From assembly GCA_934096235.1 (NCBI GenBank), contig CAKOLO010000004.1:62001-126000 (forward strand): DNA of 64,000 nt. The letters run 5' to 3'. Source of the DNA: an uncultured Bacilli bacterium (GTDB lineage: Bacteria; Bacillota_I; Bacilli_A; RF39; UBA660). Below, piece after piece: positions 1 through 6,809 of the stretch. A program made the position numbers and the translations under genes. Below the pieces are notes generated by a model, which saw only the letters and a program-made list of their open reading frames with translations, did not search any database and was not told the origin of the DNA. The number at the start of each line of letters is the position of its first letter. Within the stretch, counting starts at the first letter, position 1.

Positions 1-360
1 TTTTTTATTTTTTCTTAAAAACATTAATATTTCATTATCGATACATCTTGATGCATATGTTGCTAGTTTAATATTTTTATCAAGTTTATATGTTTTAATA
101 CCTTTTATCAATCCTATTGTTCCAATAGATACTAAGTCTTCTAAATCATACATTGTATTATCATATTTTTTAGCTAAAAAGACTACCAGTCTTAAATTAT
201 GTTCTATTAATTTGTTTCTTGCTTCCATATCTCCAATGTTACTTCTTCTTACTAAGTCTTCTTCAATATCTTTTTTTAGGGGTGGTGGCAATATATCTGC
301 ACTTCCGACAAAAAATACATTTTCTTTTTTAAAAAACTTATTTAATATTTTTTCTAACAT
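1..360 (-). CDS. sigE: RNA polymerase sporulation sigma factor SigE (5' part, cut by the window edge)
   Basis: The 120 visible codons encode the N-terminal part of a sigma-70 family protein very close to SigE of spore formers. It has the GS-x-LPPPL-x-KD segment, then region 2.1-2.2 (ARNKLIEHNLRLVVFLAKKY) and region 2.3-2.4 (DLVSIGTIGLIKGI, LATYASRCIDNEILMFLR). SigE directs early mother-cell transcription. A short hydrophobic and basic pro-sequence (MLEKILNKFFKKENVFF) precedes the core; in the family it is cut off by SpoIIGA, the product of the gene just upstream. The ATG is two bases past the spoIIGA stop, so the two genes form one operon. Regions 3 and 4 lie outside the window. Confidence 0.93.
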   Translation of the reverse strand, partial: MLEKILNKFFKKENVFFVGSADILPPPLKKDIEEDLVRRSNIGDMEARNKLIEHNLRLVVFLAKKYDNTMYDLEDLVSIGTIGLIKGIKTYKLDKNIKLATYASRCIDNEILMFLRKNKK

Positions 361-1083
361 TTATTCCTCCATTAAATTATAATTTAATAAACAATTAAAT
401 CCCTTAAATTTTTTATTTGATATACCTACTACTATATCTTTTCTTTCACCTAAGCCATCTATATATACTTTTTTAGGTTTGAAACATTTTATTAGCGAAG
501 AATTATCTATTGTTTTAAATGGAACTAGGAAGAAATTCTCATTTATGTTTTTATTTATAATTATTACATTCTTATTACTATATGGTTCCTTTAATGTATT
601 CCCTGTATCCATATATCCATTTAAATATAGAACTTTACCATTTTTTAAATAAATAGTTACTTTATGTCTTAAACTTATTATATTCTTTAGATTATATGTA
701 AAATATTTTAATATATTCATAATAATTGGTATTAGTAGTAAGTAATATTGATATTTAACTAATGATTCTATTTTTAAATAATAGAGAGTTCCGCCTAAGA
801 AGAATGAAAACATATAAAAATATATTAATCTTTTTATAAATTCTTTTAAATCATTATAAGAAAATGCTATTAAATTCATAATAACACCAATTAATAATTT
901 GAATATGGTAAGTTCTAAATTATTTAGATTTACAAATAAATATAACAATGAGATTTCTCCAAATAAACTAGAAAGTATTATTCTTAATGTTGTTACATTT
1001 AACTTTAGAATTTTTGATGTTGTTTTTAGTATTAAAAAGTCTATTATAAAATTTAATATTATTAGTTCATCTATGTATATCAT
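361..1083 (-). CDS. spoIIGA: SpoIIGA, pro-sigma-E processing aspartic protease
   Basis: A 240-residue protein whose first ~130 residues form about five membrane segments, followed by a soluble domain with the aspartyl-protease signature DTGN near residue 159. This is the SpoIIGA architecture: a membrane protease in the forespore septum that matures pro-SigE in the mother cell. Location directly before sigE is the classic spoIIG operon. The domain is shorter and more diverged than in Bacillus, so the call rests on topology, the DTGN motif and neighbour together. A weak ribosome site (GGTGA) precedes the ATG. Confidence 0.88.
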   Translation of the reverse strand: MIYIDELIILNFIIDFLILKTTSKILKLNVTTLRIILSSLFGEISLLYLFVNLNNLELTIFKLLIGVIMNLIAFSYNDLKEFIKRLIYFYMFSFFLGGTLYYLKIESLVKYQYYLLLIPIIMNILKYFTYNLKNIISLRHKVTIYLKNGKVLYLNGYMDTGNTLKEPYSNKNVIIINKNINENFFLVPFKTIDNSSLIKCFKPKKVYIDGLGERKDIVVGISNKKFKGFNCLLNYNLMEE

Positions 1084-1098
1084 TTAATCACCAAAATC

Positions 1099-1132
1099 AG
1101 TATATAAAAAAAGAAAAGTAAATTTTGTCGAA
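1099..1132 (-). promoter_or_regulatory. Probable Spo0A-dependent spoIIG promoter with 0A box
   Basis: On the minus strand TCGACA (1126-1131) serves as a -35 and TATACT (1099-1104) as a -10, with 21 bp between them. This is longer than the usual 17 and like the ~22 bp spacing of the Bacillus spoIIG promoter. Positions 1124-1132 read TTTGTCGAA on the plus strand, a full match to the Spo0A box core (TGTCGAA), and overlap the -35. In Bacillus, Spo0A~P bound at this place activates spoIIG. The sequence match is seen; the regulation is inferred. Confidence 0.7.
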
Positions 1133-1145
1133 TTATTTACTTTTC
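1104..1145 (-). terminator. Terminator of the 1148-1978 gene
   Basis: A 10-bp perfect stem (GAAAAGTAAA 1113-1122 with TTTACTTTTC 1136-1145) is followed, in the minus direction, by a run of seven T. The loop contains the 0A box and -35 of spoIIGA, so terminator and next promoter share DNA. Confidence 0.75.
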
Positions 1146-1147
1146 TA

Positions 1148-1978
1148 TTATTTTTTTAAATTAAGTTCTTCGGGTTTAATACGTTTATTGTATCTTGTTG
1201 GTATTTTTCTTTTTGAGTCTACCATATTATAATCTCTTATAAAGAAACCAAAATCTCTTTGTCTTCTTCTACTTATTTGATATTCACCATTTTTTAATCT
1301 TATTATTCTTCCTTCTCTATCTCTTTCAACAATTAGATTGCTGTATAGTCTAAATGCAGCACTAGCCATTTCCATGCTTTCATATCCTTGATATCTACAT
1401 TTATCTACGATACTCCATAATTCTTCTACTCTTTCTGATACTACCTTATATGGTGAAAATTCGCTTGCTAAAGCTTTGAAAAAATCGTAATCATTATTAT
1501 TGGCATGAGCCATTAGACACTTTTTAATATAATTTTTATCTAAGAATGGTAAATCTCCTTTATATAATATTGGTAAATATTTAATTCTTCTTTCATAATG
1601 TACTTCATCACTTTTCTCATCTTCAGTATTTTTATTTTCAAAATAACAAATATTAATATCAGGCTCTAGATTTTTAGTTGATGTGATATTTTTAAAATAA
1701 TTAATTAATTCGTCTTCTTCAAATCCTTCAGTGAAATGATCAATATCACTTATTGTCATCTTTTCAGTAAGTCTATGATATATATGTACCAATACTAATA
1801 TTTTTCCGTCTTTTATTTTTGACGTGATATTTCCATAGAAGTGTTTGTGTGTCTTTCTGTTGTTATACCTTTCTATTGTTTTAAGCATTTCTTGATATTC
1901 TTCTTTTGTACTATATTCTCTTTTAACTGTTCCTAAATATTCGACAAGAGCATATCTTTTTGTTTCTTTTTTTTCCAT
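1148..1978 (-). CDS. Uncharacterised 276-residue soluble protein
   Basis: No family recognised. The protein is hydrophilic, without signal peptide or membrane segments, rich in Lys/Glu/Tyr/Arg, with a basic C-terminal half (SRRRQRDFGFF, RYNKRIKPEEL). The ATG at 1978 is preferred over an in-frame TTG 12 bases upstream because a GGGGG ribosome-site-like run sits between them. A near-consensus promoter lies just upstream and a strong terminator just downstream, so it is a single-gene unit divergent from rpmB. An isolated, well-expressed unit argues for a real gene. Function unknown. Confidence 0.8.
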   Translation of the reverse strand: MEKKETKRYALVEYLGTVKREYSTKEEYQEMLKTIERYNNRKTHKHFYGNITSKIKDGKILVLVHIYHRLTEKMTISDIDHFTEGFEEDELINYFKNITSTKNLEPDINICYFENKNTEDEKSDEVHYERRIKYLPILYKGDLPFLDKNYIKKCLMAHANNNDYDFFKALASEFSPYKVVSERVEELWSIVDKCRYQGYESMEMASAAFRLYSNLIVERDREGRIIRLKNGEYQISRRRQRDFGFFIRDYNMVDSKRKIPTRYNKRIKPEELNLKK

Positions 1979-2001
1979 ACGTTCCCCCAACTTTAGTGAT
2001 T

Positions 2002-2030
2002 ATTCTACTAAAAAGAGGATAAAAAGTCAA
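2002..2030 (-). promoter_or_regulatory. Promoter of the 1148-1978 gene
   Basis: TTGACT (2025-2030), 17 bp, TAGAAT (2002-2007) on the minus strand. It is divergent from, and only 7 bp away from, the rpmB promoter. Confidence 0.75.
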
Positions 2031-2037
2031 TTTTTAC

Positions 2038-2066
2038 TTTACTTAAATGAAAAAGTATGTTAAATT
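2038..2066 (+). promoter_or_regulatory. Promoter of rpmB
   Basis: TTTACT (2038-2043), 17 bp, TAAATT (2061-2066), with a TG just upstream of the -10 (extended -10). Confidence 0.6.
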
Positions 2067-2099
2067 ATATTTGGCTTAAAAAGAGGAGGCAAGTAAAAA

Positions 2100-2261
2100 A
2101 TGGCAAAGAATGTATCAAATAGAAAAAATATGAGTTCACAAAATAGACCTTTTTCATTAAAGGCAACTAAAAAAACACAAAAAGTTAATTTACAAACAGT
2201 TGTAGTTGATGGAAAAAGAGTTAGAATGTCAACTAAAGAAATTAAATCTTTAAATAAGTAA
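2100..2261 (+). CDS. rpmB: Short ribosomal protein bL28
   Basis: A 53-codon gene with a GAGGAGG ribosome site. The C-terminal half (NLQTVVVDGKRVRMS, then KEIKSL) matches the bL28 core found as NLQKVRILVDGKPKKVYVS and RALKSGKV in Bacillus. The N-terminal half is shorter than usual (whole protein 53 rather than about 62 residues) and has no cysteines. bL28 binds 23S rRNA near the exit-site region of the large subunit. It has its own promoter and terminator and faces opposite to its neighbours. Confidence 0.82.
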   Translation: MAKNVSNRKNMSSQNRPFSLKATKKTQKVNLQTVVVDGKRVRMSTKEIKSLNK

Positions 2262-2274
2262 TTAATTTAAAAAT

Positions 2275-2307
2275 AAAAAGTGGCTTTGAGTAAGTCACTT
2301 TTATTTT
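2275..2307 (+). terminator. Terminator of rpmB (likely bidirectional with murB)
   Basis: AAAAGTGGCTT (2276-2286) pairs with AAGTCACTTTT (2292-2302), followed by a T-rich stretch on both strands. It overlaps the murB stop codon. Confidence 0.7.
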
Positions 2308-3179
2308 ATTATTTCTTGTTCTATAACTAAATCTATGTTATAGTTCTTTTTTATTTTTTCTTTAATTAAATCTATTAGTTTAATTATATCTTCACTTGTA
2401 GCACTATTATAATTAATTATAAAGTTTGCATGTTTTTCGCTTATTCTTGCTCCACCTATTTGGTATCCTTTTAATCCAAGGTCATCAATTAGTTTTCCAG
2501 CTGATAAACCTTCAGGATTTCTAAATACGCTTCCGCAAGATGGATAATCAAGGGGTTGCGTTTCTATTCTTTTTAAAGTTCTTTCTTCTATAGTTTTTTT
2601 AATTTCTTCTATATTTCCTTTTTCTAATTTTATGTTGCATGATAATACTACTATACCATTTTTATGTTTTAGTATTGAATCTCTATAGTCAAAGTTAAGT
2701 TCTTTGTTACTAAGTGTTATTACATCGTTGTTATCAAGAATTGTTACATCTTTTATAATTTCACTCATTGATGACTTGTATGCACCTGCATTACCACATA
2801 TTGAACCTCCTATAGTTCCTGGAATGCCTGTTGCCCACTCTATACCTGTATAACCCTTATTAGATAGTTCTTGAGCAAGTTTGTTTAACATATAACCGCT
2901 TTCTACATAAATATCATTTCCATTTATATTGCATTTATTAAAATTACTTAATTTTATTATTACTCCATCATAATGGCTAGGTAGAATTACATTAGAACCG
3001 TTACCTAGAACAAACCACTTACTGTTATATTCTTTTAAGATTTTTAAAATTTTTGTTAGTTCATCTATATTACTTGGAAATACAACATATGATGCAGAAC
3101 AATCTAATTTATAAGTATTATAATTTTTTAGATTTTCATTTTCTAAAGTTTTACAAACTTTTTTAAGTTCTTCTATCAT
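2301..3179 (-). CDS. murB: UDP-N-acetylenolpyruvoylglucosamine reductase
   Basis: A 292-residue flavoenzyme that reduces UDP-GlcNAc-enolpyruvate to UDP-MurNAc with NADPH, the second committed step of peptidoglycan synthesis in the cytosol. Visible motifs are the FAD-binding LGNGSNVI and the GIPGTIGGSICGNAGAY loop, then YRDS, and CGSVFRNP, which carries the catalytic serine. The C-terminal ISEKHANFIIN is typical of the shorter type II enzymes. The ATG overlaps the stop of the upstream membrane protein gene (TAATG), which implies translational coupling. Confidence 0.95.
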   Translation of the reverse strand: MIEELKKVCKTLENENLKNYNTYKLDCSASYVVFPSNIDELTKILKILKEYNSKWFVLGNGSNVILPSHYDGVIIKLSNFNKCNINGNDIYVESGYMLNKLAQELSNKGYTGIEWATGIPGTIGGSICGNAGAYKSSMSEIIKDVTILDNNDVITLSNKELNFDYRDSILKHKNGIVVLSCNIKLEKGNIEEIKKTIEERTLKRIETQPLDYPSCGSVFRNPEGLSAGKLIDDLGLKGYQIGGARISEKHANFIINYNSATSEDIIKLIDLIKEKIKKNYNIDLVIEQEIIK

Positions 3180-3709
3180 TATTTTAAATATTCTTCTATA
3201 TTGTCAGCTCCAACGATGTATTTTGAAACCTTTCCATTGTTTACTACTATTAAAGTTAATCCATTAATTTTTAAATCACTATCTTTTTTAGGATTTTTAT
3301 TTTCATCTTCACTAATATATTTAGCATTTTCAGGTTTACTCATATCTACTTTGTATGCTCTTAATTTATTATTTTTAGCTAATGTATTTATATAAGGATT
3401 TAAATTTTTTGAATAGTCATCAAATAAGACTAAGTATTCTTTTTCTGATCTATTAAATACTGTTCCGATCATAATATATTCATCGCTTATTTCAGTAGTA
3501 CCTTTACTTGGTTTAGTATATCCTTCTTCAAATACACCTAATTTTTCTAAACCTAAGACTCCTAAATATAAAGCTCCTATAAATACTAAAACAGATGCTA
3601 GAACGATAAAAAATTTCTTAAATCCATCATTTTCTGTCATGGTATAATCTACTTTATTTCTTTCTCTTTTTGGTCTTTTATACTTAATACCCATATTATT
3701 TTTTGCCAT
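3179..3709 (-). CDS. Single-pass membrane protein, thioredoxin-like outer domain possible
   Basis: A 176-residue protein with a short basic cytoplasmic N-terminus, one membrane helix at about residues 32-52, then an extracytoplasmic domain of ~120 residues. The order there (YLVLFDDYS, AYKVDMSKPENAKY, ING-LTLIVVNNGKVSKYIVG) resembles thioredoxin-fold strands, but no CxxC is present, so it would not be a redox enzyme. It overlaps murB by one base in the same operon. The thioredoxin-like reading is a suggestion only. Confidence 0.75.
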   Translation of the reverse strand: MAKNNMGIKYKRPKRERNKVDYTMTENDGFKKFFIVLASVLVFIGALYLGVLGLEKLGVFEEGYTKPSKGTTEISDEYIMIGTVFNRSEKEYLVLFDDYSKNLNPYINTLAKNNKLRAYKVDMSKPENAKYISEDENKNPKKDSDLKINGLTLIVVNNGKVSKYIVGADNIEEYLK

Positions 3710-3730
3710 TTTATCACTCTCCGTACTAAA

Positions 3731-3739
3731 ATTATAGCA
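3731..3739 (-). promoter_or_regulatory. Possible extended -10 promoter for the 3709-murB operon
   Basis: TGCTATAAT on the minus strand (-10 at 3731-3736) with no good -35. It faces away from the rpsD promoter about 30 bp further on. Confidence 0.4.
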
Positions 3740-3767
3740 TATTTACTGGAAATATACTAATAATTTG

Positions 3768-3796
3768 TTGATTTTTAGAAAAAAATATTATATAAT
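3768..3796 (+). promoter_or_regulatory. Promoter of rpsD
   Basis: TTGATT (3768-3773), 17 bp, TATAAT (3791-3796). Confidence 0.75.
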
Positions 3797-3802
3797 TTAC
3801 TA

Positions 3803-3954
3803 AGTATTTATTTGGCAGTGCCTAAATAAATTGTAATGTGTTTCTTTGAAAAAATATAAGTAACTTCTGCCAAGGCGAAAGTAATTAAGAAACTCCCTAT
3901 GATTTATATGGTGGCCTTTAATACAAATATTTGTAGAAGGAGGAACAAAATACT
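3803..3954 (+). promoter_or_regulatory. Structured rpsD leader, candidate S4 autoregulatory site
   Basis: A leader of about 150 nt that can fold. An outer stem GTTTCTT (3840-3846)/AAGAAAC (3887-3893) encloses a hairpin CTTCTGCC/GGCGAAAG. A second small palindrome (ACAAATATTTGT) sits immediately before the ribosome site AGAAGGAGG. In Bacillus the rpsD leader is bound by S4 to repress its own translation. The fold is seen; the S4 role is inferred from position and family knowledge. Confidence 0.55.
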
Positions 3955-4554
3955 ATGTCAAGATATATCGGACCTGCATTTAAAAAATCTAGAAGATATG
4001 GTTTTTCAACACTTGAAACTGGTAAAGAATTAAGAAAGAAACCTACTGCTCCTGGAATTCACGGAACTAGTAGAAAAAAACTTAGTGAATATGGTGTTCA
4101 ATTACAAGAAAAACAAAAAGTTAGATTTATGTATGGACTTTCTGAAAAACAATTCAGAAAAACATTTGATGCTGCTGGTAAGATGCAAGGAATTCATGGT
4201 ACTAATTTATTAATACTTTTAGAAAGTAGATTAGATAATTTAGTATATAGAATGGGATTTGCTAAAACTAGAAGAGCTGCAAGACAAATCGTTAATCACG
4301 GACATATCTTAGTTGATGGTAAGAAAGTTGATATTCCATCATTTAGAGTTAAAGTTGGTAGTGTTATTTCTGTTAAAGAAAATTCACTTGATCATCCAGT
4401 AATTAATGAATGTGTTAATATGGATATTAATATTCCTGCTTATGTATCTGTTGATAAAACTAAGAAATGTGGTACTTACGTAAGATATCCAGAACGTGAA
4501 GAATTAAATTCTGAAATTAATGATGCATTAATCGTTGAATACTACAATAGATAG
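3955..4554 (+). CDS. rpsD: 30S ribosomal protein uS4
   Basis: A 199-residue S4, the usual length. It has the conserved start MSRYIGPAFKKSRR, the QLQEKQKVRFMYGLSEKQFR segment, and the S4 RNA-binding domain (LESRLDNLVYRMGFAKTRRAARQ, NHGHILVDGKKVDIPS). It has no zinc-binding cysteines. S4 nucleates small-subunit assembly on 16S rRNA. The gene stands alone between its promoter/leader and a strong terminator, as in Bacillus. Confidence 0.97.
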   Translation: MSRYIGPAFKKSRRYGFSTLETGKELRKKPTAPGIHGTSRKKLSEYGVQLQEKQKVRFMYGLSEKQFRKTFDAAGKMQGIHGTNLLILLESRLDNLVYRMGFAKTRRAARQIVNHGHILVDGKKVDIPSFRVKVGSVISVKENSLDHPVINECVNMDINIPAYVSVDKTKKCGTYVRYPEREELNSEINDALIVEYYNR

Positions 4555-4560
4555 TAAACT

Positions 4561-4597
4561 AAAAGACTTAAGAAAAAATTTCTTAAGTCTTTTTTTA
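4561..4597. terminator. Bidirectional terminator between rpsD and folD
   Basis: A 15-bp perfect stem (4561-4575 with 4579-4593) and a 3-nt loop. It has an A run on one side and a T run on the other, so it works in both directions for convergent rpsD and folD. Confidence 0.9.
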
Positions 4598-5452
4598 TAG
4601 GTTTAAATCAAACATATCAATTATTCCATTTTGATTTTTATATGCCTCAAAGGTATTTTTAAGTAACATTGCTACTGTCATAGGACCAACTCCTCCTGGA
4701 ACTGGTGTAAGATATGCACATATTTCTTCTACGTTTGGATTTACATCTCCATATAGTTTTCCATCTATTCTATTAATGCCAACATCAATAATAATAGAAT
4801 CTTTTTTAATCATAGTTTTATCTATTAAATATTTCTTGCCTACAGCTACTACTAGAATATCTGCATCTTTAGTATATTTCTTTAAATCTTTTGTTTTACT
4901 GTGACACATAGTTACAGTTGCATTTTTATTTAAGCATTCTAACATTAATGGTTTACCTACTAAATTACTTCTACCTACTATTACAACATGTTTGCCTTCT
5001 AAATCAATTTTGTATTCTTTTAATATTTCTATTATTCCTTTAGGTGTACAAGGCATTAAACACTTTTCGTTTTGAATTAATTTTCCTGCTTGAATGTTAG
5101 TAAGACCATCAGCATCTTTTGATGGTTCAATAGTATTAATAATTTTTGAAACATTAAAATTATCTGGTATTGGTAATTGTACTATGATACCATTTATACT
5201 TTTATCTTTATTTAATTGTTTTATTTTTTTAATAACTACTTCTTCTTTTACGCAACTTGCATAATCTAAATGTAAGAAACTCATTCCTACATACTCGCAT
5301 GCTTTTCTTTTATTTTTTACATATACTTCACTAGCTGCATCATCACCTATTGTAATGACTGCTAGTATTGGTGTTTGAACATAAGAATTGATATTTCCCT
5401 TTAGTTCATCTTTTATCTTAGCACTTAAACTTTTTCCATCTAATAATATCAT
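4595..5452 (-). CDS. folD: Bifunctional methylenetetrahydrofolate dehydrogenase/cyclohydrolase
   Basis: A 285-residue FolD that interconverts 5,10-methylene- and 10-formyl-tetrahydrofolate in one-carbon metabolism. It has YVKNKRKACEYVG with the catalytic lysine, the GIIVQLPIP motif, DADGLTNIQAGKL, the NAD(P) loop VIVGRSNLVGKP, and PVPGGVGPMT near the end. The ATG at 5452 is chosen because GAGGAAT sits just upstream and it starts at the upstream gene's stop (TAAAATG); the in-frame ATGs further upstream lie inside that gene. Length then equals the family norm. Confidence 0.95.
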   Translation of the reverse strand: MILLDGKSLSAKIKDELKGNINSYVQTPILAVITIGDDAASEVYVKNKRKACEYVGMSFLHLDYASCVKEEVVIKKIKQLNKDKSINGIIVQLPIPDNFNVSKIINTIEPSKDADGLTNIQAGKLIQNEKCLMPCTPKGIIEILKEYKIDLEGKHVVIVGRSNLVGKPLMLECLNKNATVTMCHSKTKDLKKYTKDADILVVAVGKKYLIDKTMIKKDSIIIDVGINRIDGKLYGDVNPNVEEICAYLTPVPGGVGPMTVAMLLKNTFEAYKNQNGIIDMFDLNL

Positions 5453-5453
5453 T

Positions 5454-6128
5454 TTATTCCTCATATGAAGTAACAAATCTTATTCCATTCATTTTAATAT
5501 CTTTAAGTGGTTTATCATTATTAGGATTAGTTGCTGTAGTAGCTATTTTATCAAGAATGTCATAACCATTTAATAGTTTACCAAATGCTGCATAGTTTCC
5601 ATCTAAGAAATCTGAATCTTTATGAACTATAAAGAATTGACTAGAAGCTGAATTCATTGTTTCTTCTGTATCTGGATTTCCTCCACGTCTTGCCATTGAA
5701 AGAACTCCTCTTTCATGTGATAAATTATTTTCTACTCCATTATTTTTAAATTCACCTTTGATTTCTTTTTCACTTCCACCCATACCTGTACCAGTAGGAT
5801 CACCAGTTTGAATCATAAAGTCTTTAATAACTCTATGGAAGATAATTCCATCATAGAATTTATCTTTTACTAAACTCTTAAAGTTTTCTACTGTTATTGG
5901 AGCTACATCTGGATAAAGTTCAGCTATCATTATTCCATAACCATCTGTATCGATTTTAACAAAATTTGTTTCTTCTTCACTTTCTATATATTTCTTGTTT
6001 TCAATATTGAAAACTGTTTTTCCATTTACTTCTTCAGTAGTATAATTCATTTTAACTTCCTCCTCACTACATCCACAAAGCATAAATAATAAGCATAAAC
6101 ATAATGCATATTTTAAATACTTTCTCAT
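5454..6128 (-). CDS. Cyclophilin-type peptidyl-prolyl isomerase lipoprotein
   Basis: A 224-residue protein with a lipoprotein signal (lipobox LCGC near residue 20) followed by a cyclophilin domain: IIFHRVIKDFMIQTGDPTGTG, GVLSMARRG, SSQFFIVH and NYAAFGKLL match the fold's active-site strands. It should act on the outer face of the membrane, helping secreted proteins fold by proline isomerisation. The ATG at 6128 is preferred to an in-frame GTG upstream because GGAAGG is well spaced from it. It sits one base before folD, so both are likely co-transcribed. Confidence 0.9.
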   Translation of the reverse strand: MRKYLKYALCLCLLFMLCGCSEEEVKMNYTTEEVNGKTVFNIENKKYIESEEETNFVKIDTDGYGIMIAELYPDVAPITVENFKSLVKDKFYDGIIFHRVIKDFMIQTGDPTGTGMGGSEKEIKGEFKNNGVENNLSHERGVLSMARRGGNPDTEETMNSASSQFFIVHKDSDFLDGNYAAFGKLLNGYDILDKIATTATNPNNDKPLKDIKMNGIRFVTSYEE

Positions 6129-6169
6129 TTTAATCACCTTCCAATTATAAATTTTAGCATATTCAGAAT

Positions 6170-6197
6170 AAAATAAAAAGTACTATTTAATAGTACC
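6170..6197 (-). terminator. Terminator of the dnaG-rpoD-trmK operon
   Basis: A 7-bp stem GTACTAT/ATAGTAC (6180-6186 with 6190-6196) followed on the minus strand by TTTTTATTTT. It includes the trmK stop. Confidence 0.75.
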
Positions 6198-6809
6198 TTC
6201 TATTAGAGATATCATTTCATCTATTTTGATATTTTTATCTTTAGAACTTTCTTTTATTTTTTTATATTTGTTTAATAAATAATTAAGATATTCTTTATAT
6301 AAGTTATTGTCTTTATGATTAAGTCCTAAAGTTAGTTCTTTTTTAGAATACCTTTTTGTTCCTTCGGTAAATAGTATTAAATTATAATATTTATTATTTT
6401 CTATAATTATTTGTTCTATTTCAACTTTATAATTTAATTCATTCATTTTATTTCTTAATATATCGTGGTAATTATTAGAAATAGTTATTATTTTTTTAAA
6501 TCTTAAGTTTGTATACTCAAGTATTTCTAATATAGTATGAGTTCCCATTCCTGATAAAACTAGTGTATCTGCTTCACCATCTTTTATATTTGAAAGACCA
6601 TTAGATACTCTTAAATCTATCAAGTTATCTAGTCCTAGTTTTTTTATATCAAGAGATGCTTTTTCTATTACTTTTTCACTTATATCGCTTGCGATAGATT
6701 TTTGATTTCTTCCTGCTAGTAGTATTCCTAGTTTTGCTTGATCACACCCTACATCTACTACTCTATCATCTAAATCTATGAATGAATATATTGTTTCAAT
6801 TCTATTCAA
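6183..6809 (-). CDS. trmK: tRNA (adenine(22)-N1)-methyltransferase TrmK
   Basis: A 208-residue class I SAM methyltransferase (COG2384 type) with the binding loop VVDVGCDQAKLGILLA, ASDIS, and LVLSGMGTHTILEIL as the family's active-site strand. It methylates A22 of tRNA. Directly after rpoD is its conserved place in Firmicutes (yqfN in Bacillus). The start is a TTG that overlaps the rpoD stop by eight bases. The N-terminus is slightly short compared with Bacillus. Confidence 0.9.
   Translation of the reverse strand: MNRIETIYSFIDLDDRVVDVGCDQAKLGILLAGRNQKSIASDISEKVIEKASLDIKKLGLDNLIDLRVSNGLSNIKDGEADTLVLSGMGTHTILEILEYTNLRFKKIITISNNYHDILRNKMNELNYKVEIEQIIIENNKYYNLILFTEGTKRYSKKELTLGLNHKDNNLYKEYLNYLLNKYKKIKESSKDKNIKIDEMISLIEGTIK

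Noticed and set aside
899..1087. Plus-strand open frame opposite spoIIGA
   Set aside because: It lies fully antisense to spoIIGA and its operon promoter, has no ribosome site and looks like a mirror of A+T-rich coding DNA.
1939..1946. Second Spo0A-box-like sequence (TTCGACAA)
   Set aside because: It lies inside the coding region of the 1148-1978 gene, explained by its codons, and is not near a promoter.
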